Below, in pieces: positions 41,682 through 50,340 of a DNA stretch of 64,000 nucleotides. This stretch comes from Allobosea sp. BK604 (GTDB lineage: Bacteria > Pseudomonadota > Alphaproteobacteria > Rhizobiales > Beijerinckiaceae): assembly GCF_004341515.1 (NCBI RefSeq), contig NZ_SLZF01000009.1, positions 1 to 64,000 on the forward strand. Reading direction: 5' to 3'. How positions within the stretch are numbered: the first letter of the stretch is position 1; each line of letters starts with the position of its first letter. The notes under the pieces were generated by a model. The model saw nothing but the letters and a program-made list of their open reading frames with translations, was not told the origin of the DNA and did no database searches. A program made the translations under genes and the position numbers.

Positions 41682-43148
41682 ATGCAACAGCCCGATCAGG
41701 CGCATCCCATCCGCCGCGATGGCGTCATCGACTATGATTTCTACCGGGCGCGCGCCACCGCGCTTCGGCGCGAGGCGCGCCGGGCGGCGCTGGTCGGACT
41801 CTGGTCTCTGATCAGCGCCACCGCGAGCCGCCTGCGGCAGATCGGCGAGAGCGCCAGCCGCCGCGCCCCCTCGCCTCGCCGGCCGCTCCCTGGCACCACG
41901 GCAGCCATGGCCAGGCCGATGTCCCAAAACGCTCGCCGCTGGCTGGTCGTCGGGTCCGCGGCCATCATGCTGGCGCTCGTGATGGGCACGCTCGTCAACG
42001 GCCTCACCGCCTTCTTCATCCCGATGGAGACCGCGGAAGGCTGGGGACGCGCCTCGGTCGCAGCCATCAACAGCTTTGGGCTGCTCGGCCTGGCGCTCGG
42101 CAGCGTGGTCATGGGCTTTGTCGCGGATCGGATCGGCATCCGGGCCACCTGCCTGATCGCCGTCACGGTGATGAGCGCCTGCCTTCTCCTGACGGCGCAG
42201 GCGCAGGCGCTCTGGCAGATCTACCTGCTCTTCTTCATCGCGGGCGCGCTGGGTGGCGGCGCGCTGTTCGCCCCGCTCTTCGCGACGGTCGGCAACTGGT
42301 TCCCCGGCATGGCCGGACTGGCGATCGGCATCGCCGCGGCCGGACAGGCCGTCGGCCAGGGCGGCGTGCCCTTCCTGTCGGCCATCCTGATCGAGCATCT
42401 GGGCTGGCGCGGCGCGATGACGGCGCTGGGCCTTGCGATCCTCGCCGTGCTGCTGCCGCTGGCGGCGCTGATGCGCGATGCGCCCCGGTCTGCCGCCGCA
42501 ACCGAGACGACGCAGGTGCCTGCGATCGCCGCGTCGGTTGCCGTGCCGCTCCTCAGCGCGGCGGTGTTTTTCTGCTGCGCCTGCATGGCCCTGCCGCTCA
42601 TGCATCTGATGCCGCTGATCCAGGGCTTCTGCATCCCGGCGCGGGACGCCGGCGGCGTGATGTTCGCGATGCTGCTTGCCGCCATCCTCGGCCGCATCGC
42701 CTATGGCAAGCTGTGCGACGTGATCGGGCCGATGCTGTCATGGGCGCTCGCCTCGTTCCTGCAGACGCTTGGCGTCCTCGCCTTCACGCAGTTCACCTCC
42801 CTGCAGGGGTTCCGGATTTTCGGCGTCCTCTACGGCTTCGCCTATGCGGGCGTGATGACCAGCCTGCTGGTCTCGGCCCGCGCGCTGACGCCGGCCAATC
42901 GGAGAGGCGCATCCATGGGCGTCATCCTGTCCTTCGCCTGGCTAGGACACGCTTTTGGCGGCTATCAGGGCGCCGTCGCCTACGACCTCACCGGCGACTA
43001 CGCAGGCGGCTTCATGATCGGCTCAGCGGCCGGGGCCCTCAACCTGATCCTTGTGGCGATCCTGCTGCTTCTCGCCAGCCGGCCTACGGGTGGATTTCGG
43101 ATATCGTCTGCTGCCGCAAAGGCAGAAGCCGCACCCCGTTTCAGCTAG
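41682..43148 (+). CDS. MFS transporter with an N-terminal extension
   Basis: 488 residues from ATG 41682. Residues about 85-475 are a 12-helix major facilitator: the loop motif FVADRIGIRATCL between helices 2 and 3 matches the MFS signature, and AAGQAVGQGGVPFLSAILIE is typical of the monocarboxylate-porter-like group. The first 80 residues are soluble and basic, with IDYDFYRARATALRREARRA, a motif I know from short stand-alone alphaproteobacterial proteins. Either this is a real fusion or two genes read in one frame, with the transporter starting near MARPMSQNARRW (about 41908). The substrate is unknown. Confidence 0.85.
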   Translation: MQQPDQAHPIRRDGVIDYDFYRARATALRREARRAALVGLWSLISATASRLRQIGESASRRAPSPRRPLPGTTAAMARPMSQNARRWLVVGSAAIMLALVMGTLVNGLTAFFIPMETAEGWGRASVAAINSFGLLGLALGSVVMGFVADRIGIRATCLIAVTVMSACLLLTAQAQALWQIYLLFFIAGALGGGALFAPLFATVGNWFPGMAGLAIGIAAAGQAVGQGGVPFLSAILIEHLGWRGAMTALGLAILAVLLPLAALMRDAPRSAAATETTQVPAIAASVAVPLLSAAVFFCCACMALPLMHLMPLIQGFCIPARDAGGVMFAMLLAAILGRIAYGKLCDVIGPMLSWALASFLQTLGVLAFTQFTSLQGFRIFGVLYGFAYAGVMTSLLVSARALTPANRRGASMGVILSFAWLGHAFGGYQGAVAYDLTGDYAGGFMIGSAAGALNLILVAILLLLASRPTGGFRISSAAAKAEAAPRFS

Positions 43149-43382
43149 ATGATGGAGGCAGACGCCCCGAATGGCGCCTCGGTCTTGCAGAGTCGCTTGC
43201 GGCCCTGCCAAGCCGAAGCGCTCGAGGTCCGGTTTCGGGCCGAGATCCGGAAGCCGCTTCTGGCGCACACCACTGGTGAGGGAGGGCGTGCCCTATCCCG
43301 CCCAAACCCGGACGGCCTCAGCGACCGAGCCGCGAATTCCTTTGTTCTCTGTTTCCGACTTCCTGCAAGCGCCGAGCCGCCA

Positions 43383-44480
43383 TCAGCCGCATAGCCAGCG
43401 CAGCGAGCGTGGGGACAGCGCGAGCGTCGCCTTCGCGCCGATCTCGCGCAAATCCTTGCCGGACTGGAAGGGCACATCGACCGCCGCCTCGCTCGCGCCG
43501 ATCCGCACGCCATAGCGAACGCTCGCCCCCAGGAACTCGCGATGCGTGATGATGCAGGGAAGTGCGAGATCGTCGCCGGGAGCGGCGTCCGCCTCCCTCA
43601 GCTCGGCATGCTGCGGGCGAAACACCAGCTTTGCGCCGTCCGGCACCGAGATCTCGGCCGGTACCGGTATGGCGATGCCGCCATCGATGACGAAGTGCCG
43701 CCCAGGCCCGGAACCGGCCATCTTGCCGGCGAGAATATTGGCCGTGCCGAGGAAATTCGCGACGAACAGGTTGGCCGGGCGCTCGTAGAGCTCCATCGGC
43801 GTGCCGACTTGCTGCACGACGCCGTCGTTCATCACCGCGATGCGGTCGCAGATCGTGTTCGCCTCCTCCTGGTCGTGGGTGACGAAGATCGTGGTCAGGC
43901 CGAGACGCTGCTGCAGGTCGCGCAGCTCGCGGCGGACCTGCACGCGCATCTTGGCATCGAGGTTGGAGAGCGGCTCGTCCAGCAGCAGCACCTTCGGCTC
44001 GACCGCGATCGTGCGGGCGACCGCGACACGCTGCTGCTGGCCGCCCGAGAGCTGCGAGGGCCGACGCTCGGCGAGATGGCCGAGGCCGACGAGATCGAGC
44101 GCGACCGACACGCGCCGCTCGATCTCGGCGCGCGGCAGCCGCCGCTCCTCCAGGCCGAAGGCGACGTTGCGGCGCACGCTCATATGCGGCCAGAGCGCGT
44201 AGGACTGGAAGACCATGCCGACATCGCGCTTCCATGGCGGCAGGCTGGAGATGTCGCGGCCGCCGATCAGGACACGGCCGGTATCGGCCTCGTTGAAACC
44301 GGCGATCAGCCGCAGCAAGGTCGTCTTGCCGCAGCCGGAGGGGCCGAGAAAGGCGAAGTACTCGCCCGGGCGGATGCTCAGGTCGACGTCCTTGAGGACA
44401 TGGTTCGCCCCATAGGACAGGTTGACGCCCTCGATCTCGACCGAGGCCGTGGCGACGGACGGGGGCATGGTCGCGTTCAT
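43383..44480 (-). CDS. ABC importer ATP-binding protein (FbpC/PotA-like)
   Basis: 365 residues. Walker A LGPSGCGKTTLLRLIAGF (about residue 45), Q-loop FQSYALWPHMSV, signature QLSGGQQQRVAVARTIAV, Walker B VLLLDEPLSNLDAKM, H-loop FVTHDQEEA, then a C-terminal TOBE-like beta domain of about 120 residues. The layout is that of iron(III), putrescine or phosphonate importer ATPases. It starts two bases after the permease stop and is the last gene of the operon. The same frame stays open upstream across the permease, but that part is not this protein. Confidence 0.93.
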   Translation of the reverse strand: MNATMPPSVATASVEIEGVNLSYGANHVLKDVDLSIRPGEYFAFLGPSGCGKTTLLRLIAGFNEADTGRVLIGGRDISSLPPWKRDVGMVFQSYALWPHMSVRRNVAFGLEERRLPRAEIERRVSVALDLVGLGHLAERRPSQLSGGQQQRVAVARTIAVEPKVLLLDEPLSNLDAKMRVQVRRELRDLQQRLGLTTIFVTHDQEEANTICDRIAVMNDGVVQQVGTPMELYERPANLFVANFLGTANILAGKMAGSGPGRHFVIDGGIAIPVPAEISVPDGAKLVFRPQHAELREADAAPGDDLALPCIITHREFLGASVRYGVRIGASEAAVDVPFQSGKDLREIGAKATLALSPRSLRWLCG

Positions 44481-44482
44481 CG

Positions 44483-46198
44483 TCAGTGACCCATTCCCTT
44501 GGCCTTCTGGCTGCGTTCGATGATGAGGTGGGAGAGCAGCGTGCAGAGCGCGACGAGCACGACCGCGACGACGCCGAGCGCCGCGCCCGGCCCGCGCCCG
44601 GCCGCCGATTGCATGAAGACGTAGAGCCCGTAGGCGAGCGGTGCGTCCGAATTCGACTGCACCAGCATCAGCGTCGCCGAAAGCTCGACCGCGGCGGTGG
44701 AGAAGCTGGTGACGAAGCCGGCGAGGATGCCGCCGGCCATCAGCGGCACCACGATGCGCCTGACGGTGCGGGCCTTGGTCGCGCCCAGATTCTCGGCCGC
44801 CTCCTCGAGCGAGACCGAGATCTGCTGGAGCGCGGCGTAGCAGGCGCGCAGCGCATAGGGCAGCCGGCGGATCGCCAGCGCCAGCACGATGGTGATCCAG
44901 AGCGTGGCGAGCGGCGTGCCGTCGGGCAAGGTGATGCCGTAATAGGTCCTGAGATAGCCGATGCCGAGGACGACGCCGGGGATGGCCAGCGCCGCCGAAG
45001 CCGCCCAGTCGAGCCATTCCCGGCCGACGAGCTTGGTGCGCAGCACCAGATAGGCGATGGCGACGCCGAGCACGACGTCGATGCCGCCGGCGATGCTGGC
45101 GTAGATCAGCGTGTTCTTGATGTAGAGCGAGCTCTCGCCGAAGACGCGCAGGTAATGCGCGGTGGTGAAACCATCGGGCAGCGGCGAGAACGACCAGACC
45201 GTGGCGAAGGAGAGCAGCAGCAGGCCGAGATGCGGCGCCAGCACAAGGGCCAGGATGAGGATGACGACGCCATAACCGAGCGCGGCTTCCCAGGGCGTCA
45301 TCCGGCGCTTGGCGAGGCCGCCGCCGCCGCGCTGGGTCGTGGCGTAGTCCCTGCCCTTGAGCGCCAGGGCCGAGAGCCACATCGCCAGCACCGAGGCGAC
45401 GACCAGCACGACCGAGATGACATAGCCCATCGGATCGGCGATGCCGATCGAGGTGACCCTGAGATAGGCCTGCGGCGCCAGCATGTCCTTGACGTTGAGC
45501 AGGAGCGGCGTCGCCAGGTCGTCGAAGACCTTGACGAAGACCAGCGAGGCGCCGGCGAGATAGCCGGGCAGCGCCAGCGGGAAGACGATGCGGCGGAACA
45601 GGCGCAGGCCGGAGGAGCCGAGGTTCTGCGCGGCTTCCTCCATGGCCCGGTCGATATTGCGCAGGGCGGCCGAGAGATTGATCAGGATGAACGGGAAATA
45701 GTGGACGGACTGGACAAAGATGACGCCGTTCAGCCCCTCCATGAAGCCGATCTTGAAGCCGAACCAGTCGTCCAGCAGCAGGTTGATCGAGCCGTTGCGA
45801 CCGAAGAAGAGCTGCATCGCCACCGCGCCGACAAAGGGCGGCATGATCAGCGGCAGGAAGCCCAGCGTCTGCACCAGCGCCGCGCCCCGGAAGGCGAAGC
45901 GCGTGGTCAGATAGGCCAGCGGCAGCGCGAGGACCGAGGCCCAGACCACCGACATTGCAGAGACATAGAAGGAATTCCACAACGAGCGCATGAACAGCTC
46001 GGTGCGGGCGAAATCGTAGAAATTGACGAGCGTGAAGCTGCCCGTGCCCTTCTCGGTGAAGGCGACATAGAGCACGGTCGCGACCGGCAGCACCAGGAAG
46101 AACAGCAGGAAGCAGGCGATCGCCAGCGCCAGCGCGATCTGGCCGGGCGTGGCCGAGAGGCGCCGGGTGCGGTGCGGGGTCGTGGAAACGGCGGTCAT
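44483..46198 (-). CDS. ABC importer permease, fused two-domain (FbpB type)
   Basis: 571 residues with twelve predicted helices in two homologous halves, each with the EAA-loop motif where the ATPase docks: MEEAAQNLGSSGLRLFRRIV (about residue 190) and LEEAAENLGATKARTVRRIV (about residue 465). Such fused permeases are typical of the FbpB/AfuB/PhnU-like group. There is a GC-rich intergenic hairpin and tandem repeats between the binding protein gene and this one, then only two bases to the ATPase gene. Confidence 0.93.
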   Translation of the reverse strand: MTAVSTTPHRTRRLSATPGQIALALAIACFLLFFLVLPVATVLYVAFTEKGTGSFTLVNFYDFARTELFMRSLWNSFYVSAMSVVWASVLALPLAYLTTRFAFRGAALVQTLGFLPLIMPPFVGAVAMQLFFGRNGSINLLLDDWFGFKIGFMEGLNGVIFVQSVHYFPFILINLSAALRNIDRAMEEAAQNLGSSGLRLFRRIVFPLALPGYLAGASLVFVKVFDDLATPLLLNVKDMLAPQAYLRVTSIGIADPMGYVISVVLVVASVLAMWLSALALKGRDYATTQRGGGGLAKRRMTPWEAALGYGVVILILALVLAPHLGLLLLSFATVWSFSPLPDGFTTAHYLRVFGESSLYIKNTLIYASIAGGIDVVLGVAIAYLVLRTKLVGREWLDWAASAALAIPGVVLGIGYLRTYYGITLPDGTPLATLWITIVLALAIRRLPYALRACYAALQQISVSLEEAAENLGATKARTVRRIVVPLMAGGILAGFVTSFSTAAVELSATLMLVQSNSDAPLAYGLYVFMQSAAGRGPGAALGVVAVVLVALCTLLSHLIIERSQKAKGMGH

Positions 46199-46221
46199 GA
46201 TCAGCCTTGCGAGGGGGCGTC

Positions 46222-46244
46222 ATGCCCGGGCTTGACCCGGGCAT
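46222..46244 (-). terminator. Hairpin between binding-protein and permease genes
   Basis: ATGCCCGGG and CCCGGGCAT with a 5-base loop, 24 bases before the permease start on the transcript. Together with the tandem repeats upstream it may reduce read-through so that binding protein exceeds permease, as in many importer operons. No T-tract, so not a strong terminator. Confidence 0.5.
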
Positions 46245-46290
46245 CTCCGGACGGGCGGCGTGGCGTCAGCAGAGCCATGTCCGGCATGGG

Positions 46291-46352
46291 CTTCCCGGGC
46301 CGCAGGGTCCCGGGCCAGCAGGGTCCCGGGCCAGCAGGGTCCCGGACCGGCG
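46291..46352. repeat. 16-bp GC-rich tandem repeat
   Basis: Units GGGTCCCGGGCCAGCA at 46305-46320 and 46321-46336 are identical; a third (46337-46352) and a partial first (46291-46304) are diverged. Each contains a CCCGGG or GGGTCCC core that can pair with itself. Confidence 0.88.
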
Positions 46353-46380
46353 CATGCGCGCCGGCCGAGACCGACATCCG

Positions 46381-47712
46381 TCACTTCGCCGCCTTCAGCG
46401 CCTCCTCCGCCTTTGCCTTGGCCTTGGCGTAGTTGTCGCGGGCGAAGCTGGCCCATTGGCTTTCGAGCTCGGCCTGGCGGGCGCCCTTCTCCTTGCCGCC
46501 GGTGAAGGCCGCCTTGATCTCGGGGCTCGCAGCCTGGGCCTCGCTGACCGGCATGGCGGCGATCAGGCCGCGCGCCTCGTCGGCAAGCGCCTTGGCCTGC
46601 GGGTTCGGCTTCTTGGCGAGGGCGGCATCGACCTCGTGCAAGACCTTGGTGACGCCCTTCAGCGCGTCGAGCTGGAAGGAGATCAGCTGGTCGAACAGGG
46701 TATCGACGGCGGCGGTGCGCGCCTCCGACTTGTCGACGTCAAAGCCGATCATCTTCTGGAAGCGCGGATCGGTGAACGGATTGGGATAATCGGCGCCGGC
46801 CTTGGCATAGACAGCCGGGTTGATCGGCAGACGGCGGATGCCAGGCTCGAGCAGGACCTCCTGGCCGGCCGGCGAGAGCAGGAACTCGACGAAAGCCTCC
46901 GCCGCCGCTTTGTTGGGCGCGTTGGCGATCACGCCGACATTGGCGGGCACCACCGTGGTCACCGTCGGGTAGACGAACTTCACCGGAAAGCCCGATGCCT
47001 GCGCCGAGAAGGCGAAGAAGTCGATGACGATGCCGACGCCGACCTGCCCGGAATTCACCGCCTCCGGCACGCCGAAGGAGCGCTCGGTGATGGAATTGAA
47101 GTTGCCGGCCATCTCCTTGATCGTGCGCCAGCCCTTGTCCCAGCCCTCGCCCTGCAGGATCGTCTCGACGGTGAGGTGCGTCGTGCCGGAACGGGCCGGC
47201 GAGGCGATCGAGACATGGTCGTAGAAGGCCGGCCTGGCGAGATCCTGCCAATCCTTCGGCTCGGGCAGCTTGTTGGCCTTGGCGTAGCGCTCGTTCCACA
47301 TGATGCCGTAGCCCGAGGCGGCGAAGCCGAAATAGAAGCCCTGCGGATCGTTGACCGGGTAGGAGCCGATCTTGTCGGGAATGCCGGTCGCCTTCGGCTT
47401 GTACTGCATCAGCAGTTGCTTGCCCTTCAGCACCTCGAAAGCGTCCGGCGCCGAGGCCCAGAACAGGTCGACCTGGTTGTTCGCCCTGGTCTCCTCGAGA
47501 TATTTCACGCCGGCATTGGTGTTGCGGTTCTGGACTTCCAGCGTGACGCCCGGCACGGCCTTCTCGAAGGCCTTCTTGATCGGATCGGTGACATCCTTGG
47601 AAAACGAGGTCACCACGGTGACCTTCCCGGACGGCGCCTGGGCGAAGGCGAGCGAAGCCGCCACGAGGCTGAAGCCGAATGCGGCCGCGACCGCAATCCT
47701 GCGCGTGATCAT
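46381..47712 (-). CDS. ABC importer periplasmic binding protein (PgtC/FbpA-like)
   Basis: 443 residues with a signal peptide (RIAVAAAFGFSLVAASLAFA). The type II binding fold carries VDLFWASAPDAFEVLK, GIMWNERYAKANKLPEP and SPARSGTTHLTVETILQGEG. The last motif and SFGVPEAVNSGQVGVGIVIDFFA remind me of PgtC-type phosphoglycerate-binding proteins; the wider group also takes iron(III), sugar phosphates or aminoethylphosphonate. The C-terminal 100 residues are a helical Lys/Ala-rich tail, longer than usual. The perfect Pho box upstream reads towards this gene, which favours an organophosphate or phosphonate ligand. Confidence 0.88.
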   Translation of the reverse strand: MITRRIAVAAAFGFSLVAASLAFAQAPSGKVTVVTSFSKDVTDPIKKAFEKAVPGVTLEVQNRNTNAGVKYLEETRANNQVDLFWASAPDAFEVLKGKQLLMQYKPKATGIPDKIGSYPVNDPQGFYFGFAASGYGIMWNERYAKANKLPEPKDWQDLARPAFYDHVSIASPARSGTTHLTVETILQGEGWDKGWRTIKEMAGNFNSITERSFGVPEAVNSGQVGVGIVIDFFAFSAQASGFPVKFVYPTVTTVVPANVGVIANAPNKAAAEAFVEFLLSPAGQEVLLEPGIRRLPINPAVYAKAGADYPNPFTDPRFQKMIGFDVDKSEARTAAVDTLFDQLISFQLDALKGVTKVLHEVDAALAKKPNPQAKALADEARGLIAAMPVSEAQAASPEIKAAFTGGKEKGARQAELESQWASFARDNYAKAKAKAEEALKAAK

Positions 47713-47947
47713 GATATCCTCCCAGTTATAGGCACCGCCGGCGTCGAGGCTGGCGGGCGAGACGGGCCACTGCGCCTGGCAACGGTTCGTCGCAAAACTG
47801 TCACATCGACGCGCGCGCCGTCACCCCCTCAAATGCCGCCGACCAGCGGAAGGCGGCAGACTTTCGGCTAATGCGGGTGAAACGACGTCCGGCGGGCAGC
47901 CCAAACGCGGCTTTACAGCGCAACGCCGAGCGCCTATCGCCAGATTT

Positions 47948-47965
47948 ATGACAGTTTGATGACAG
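47948..47965 (-). promoter_or_regulatory. Pho box (PhoB-binding site)
   Basis: Read on the minus strand it is CTGTCAT-CAAA-CTGTCAT: two perfect 7-base repeats with a 4-base spacer, exactly the PhoB consensus. It points towards the ABC importer (start 47712, 235 bases away). It lies only 10 bases before the ATG of the DUF47 gene on the other strand, where a bound protein would block rather than help transcription or translation initiation. Confidence 0.85.
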
Positions 47966-47975
47966 CAAGGTCTCG

Positions 47976-48620
47976 ATGCTCGGCTGGTTCCAGAAGCTTC
48001 TTCCCAAGGAAACCAAGTTCTTCGATCTGTTCGAGCAGCATGCGGCGACGCTGGTTGCCGGCGCCGATGCGCTGAACAGTCTGCTGAACGGTTCGACGGC
48101 AATCGCGGCCGGCTGCGCCGAGGTGATGGCGCAGGAGAATCGCGCCGACGACATCGCCGGCCAGGTCATGCTCGAGGTCGGCCGGACCTTCATCACGCCT
48201 TTCGACCGCGGCGATATCGAAGAGCTGATCGGCTCGATGGATGATGCGATCGACCAGATGCAGAAGACGGTGAAGTCGATCTCGCTGTTCGAGGTCGAGC
48301 GCTTCGAGCCCTGCATGAAGGAACTCGGCGGCATCATCGTGCAGGCCTCCGAGCGCATTGCCGTCCTCCTGCCGATGCTGCGCGACATCAAGAAGCACGC
48401 GGTTTCGATCGGCGCGCTGGCGCGGGAGATCGGCGCCATCGAGGAGAAGTCCGACGAGCTGCACGATCAGGGCCTGAAGGCGCTGTTCAAGGCGCACCAG
48501 GGCGGGGATGCCATGCCCTTCATCGTCGGGGCCGAGATCTACGACCATCTCGAGAAGGTCGTCGACCGCTTCGAGGATGTCGCCAAGCGCGCCAGCCGCA
48601 TCGTCCTCGAGCATCTCTGA
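47976..48620 (+). CDS. DUF47 PhoU-like protein, Pit accessory
   Basis: 214 residues, all-helical, of the DUF47/PhoU-like family (FFDLFEQHAATLVAGADAL, FITPFDRGDIEELIGSMDD, with the paired acidic ExxxD type positions for metal). It is known as OrfA next to Pit in Rhizobium relatives and is thought to modulate the transporter. It ends 12 bases before pit, so the two form an operon. The Pho box overlaps its leader. In Sinorhizobium meliloti, orfA-pit is repressed by PhoB; the site position here fits that model. Confidence 0.93.
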   Translation: MLGWFQKLLPKETKFFDLFEQHAATLVAGADALNSLLNGSTAIAAGCAEVMAQENRADDIAGQVMLEVGRTFITPFDRGDIEELIGSMDDAIDQMQKTVKSISLFEVERFEPCMKELGGIIVQASERIAVLLPMLRDIKKHAVSIGALAREIGAIEEKSDELHDQGLKALFKAHQGGDAMPFIVGAEIYDHLEKVVDRFEDVAKRASRIVLEHL

Positions 48621-48632
48621 ACGGCGGTTCCG

Positions 48633-49646
48633 GTGGATCCTTCGAGCTTCGCCTTCGCCCTCGTCTTCCTGATCGCGGTCGCCCTGCTCTTCGATTTCCT
48701 CAACGGTCTGCACGACGCCGCGAATTCGATTGCCACGATCGTTTCGACGCGCGTGCTGGCGCCACGCTGGGCGGTGTTCTGGGCGGCCTTCTTCAACTTC
48801 ATCGCCTTCCTCTTCTTCGGCCTGCATGTCGCCCAGACGGTCGGTTCCGGCATCGTTCAGGCCGCCATCGTCGATGACCGCGTTATCTTCGGCGCGCTGA
48901 CCGGCGCGATCGCCTGGAACGTCATCACCTGGATGGCCGGCATCCCCTCGAGTTCCTCGCATGCGCTGATTGGCGGGCTCGTCGGCGCGGGGCTGAGCAA
49001 GGCCGGCTTTTCGTCGATCGTCTGGTGGGGGCTCGGCAAGACCTTCGTGGCGATCTTCATGTCGCCGGCCATCGGCTTCGCGCTGGCGCTGCTGCTCGTG
49101 CTGATCGTCTCCTGGAGCTTCCTGCGCGTGGCGCCGATGAAGGTCGACAGCACCTTCCGCATCCTGCAATTCGCCTCGGCGTCGCTCTATTCGCTCGGGC
49201 ATGGCGCCAATGACGCCCAGAAGACGATGGGCATCATCGCGGTGCTGCTGTTCTCGCATGGCATGATGGGCGACACCTTCTCGGTGCCGTTCTGGGTGGT
49301 GATCTCCTGTCAGGCTGCCATGGCGCTCGGCACGCTTTGCGGCGGCTGGCGCATCGTGCACACGATGGGCTCGAAGATCACGCGCCTGTCGCCGCAACAG
49401 GGCTTCTGTGCCGAGACCGGCGGCGCGATCACCCTGTTCATGGCGACCTATCTCGGGATCCCGGTCTCGACGACGCACACGATCACCGGCGCCATCATCG
49501 GCGTCGGCGCGGCGCGGCGGGTGAGCGCGGTCAGGTGGGGTGTGGCGCGCGGCATCGTCTTCGCCTGGATCGTGACCATGCCGATGGCGGGCCTGATCGC
49601 GGCGGCCGCCTATGCCGCCTCCAGCCTGTTCCTGACGGGGCGCTGA
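48633..49646 (+). CDS. pit: Low-affinity inorganic phosphate transporter (PiT)
   Basis: 337 residues, about ten membrane helices. The two PiT signature repeats are present: FDFLNGLHDAANSIATIVSTRVLAP at the N-terminal half and YSLGHGANDAQKTMGIIAVLL in the C-terminal half, each with the G-(A/H)-N-D-A core. The usual C-terminal stretch VSTTHTITGAIIGVGAARR is present too. It moves phosphate, often as a metal complex, with protons. The GTG start at 48633 follows the DUF47 stop by 12 bases. It is the small PiT type without a long central loop. Confidence 0.95.
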   Translation: MDPSSFAFALVFLIAVALLFDFLNGLHDAANSIATIVSTRVLAPRWAVFWAAFFNFIAFLFFGLHVAQTVGSGIVQAAIVDDRVIFGALTGAIAWNVITWMAGIPSSSSHALIGGLVGAGLSKAGFSSIVWWGLGKTFVAIFMSPAIGFALALLLVLIVSWSFLRVAPMKVDSTFRILQFASASLYSLGHGANDAQKTMGIIAVLLFSHGMMGDTFSVPFWVVISCQAAMALGTLCGGWRIVHTMGSKITRLSPQQGFCAETGGAITLFMATYLGIPVSTTHTITGAIIGVGAARRVSAVRWGVARGIVFAWIVTMPMAGLIAAAAYAASSLFLTGR

Positions 49647-49671
49647 TGACCGTGAGCGGAGCAAGGACGCG

Positions 49672-50103
49672 ATGAAGAAGGGGCGGCCCGCGCGGGGAAA
49701 GACCCGACTGCAGCTCGGCGCCATCCCGGTTCGCAGCGCGGCGGACGGCTCGCTCGAAATCCTCCTGATCACCACGCGCACGACGAAGCGGTGGACCATC
49801 CCGAAGGGCTGGCCGATCAAGGGCCTCAAGGCGCATGAGGCGGCCGCGCGCGAAGCCCTCGAGGAAGCAGGCGCCGTCGGCAAAATTCACCGGAAGGCAG
49901 TGGGCCGCTATCTCTATTGGAAGCGGATGGATGACCACTTCCAGCTATGCAAGGTCAAACTGTTCCTGCTCACGGTCGAAACCAGGCTCGATACCTGGCT
50001 GGAGCGCGATCAACGGCACCACCATTGGTTCAGGCAGGAAGACGCCGTGGACCTGGTCGAGGAGCCCGGGCTCAAGGCCGTGCTGCGCTCGTTGAAACGC
50101 TAG
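49672..50103 (+). CDS. NUDIX hydrolase, DIPP-like
   Basis: 143 residues. The NUDIX box is in PKGWPIKGLKAHEAAAREALEEAG: the REALEEAG catalytic part is intact, but the earlier Glu of the consensus (G-x5-E) is replaced by Leu, a variant common in diphosphoinositol-polyphosphate-phosphohydrolase-like members. A long basic segment (RTTKRWTIPKGW) precedes it. It could act on polyphosphates or diadenosine polyphosphates, which would fit its place 25 bases after pit, in the same direction; that function is inference. It is soluble and without a signal peptide. Confidence 0.9.
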   Translation: MKKGRPARGKTRLQLGAIPVRSAADGSLEILLITTRTTKRWTIPKGWPIKGLKAHEAAAREALEEAGAVGKIHRKAVGRYLYWKRMDDHFQLCKVKLFLLTVETRLDTWLERDQRHHHWFRQEDAVDLVEEPGLKAVLRSLKR

Positions 50104-50166
50104 GCGTGTAGTCCCTTGGAGTGATGGTGCATCATCGATCCTGAGACGTCAGGAGGAGGATGCGCT

Positions 50167-50340
50167 ATGGCAAGCGTTATTCACGGCAGCGCTTGCACGT
50201 CGCTCGCAACAAGCGTTGCGCACAGTTCGCTTGACGTCGTGAGCACGTCAATAATTTTGTCGAGCTTCTTGAAGTTGCTCTCAGACGTCGTTTCTTTCGT
50301 CGCAGCAGCAGCAACGCGCGCAGTCATAGCAGCGATGTAG
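50167..50340 (+). CDS. Possible hydrophobic mini-protein, 57 aa
   Basis: ATG 50167 is preceded by AGGAGGAGG with ideal spacing. The product is Ser/Ala/Val-rich and nearly uncharged (for example SIILSSFLKLLSDVVSFVAA). It lies entirely antisense to the minus-strand mini-gene, so only one of the two may be real. A short peptide from ATG 50160 (24 residues, MRYGKRYSRQRL...) is an alternative. Confidence 0.3.
   Translation: MASVIHGSACTSLATSVAHSSLDVVSTSIILSSFLKLLSDVVSFVAAAATRAVIAAM

Noticed and set aside
43383..46244. A single 953-residue reading frame covering permease and ATPase
   Set aside because: Only the last 365 residues are ABC ATPase. The upstream part is an Arg/Pro/Gly-rich shadow of the true permease frame, so there is no fusion protein.
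46305..46352. 16-base repeats considered as an iteron-type origin
   Set aside because: They lie inside an operon with no Rep gene, and the units are self-complementary GC-rich DNA without an AT-rich stretch.
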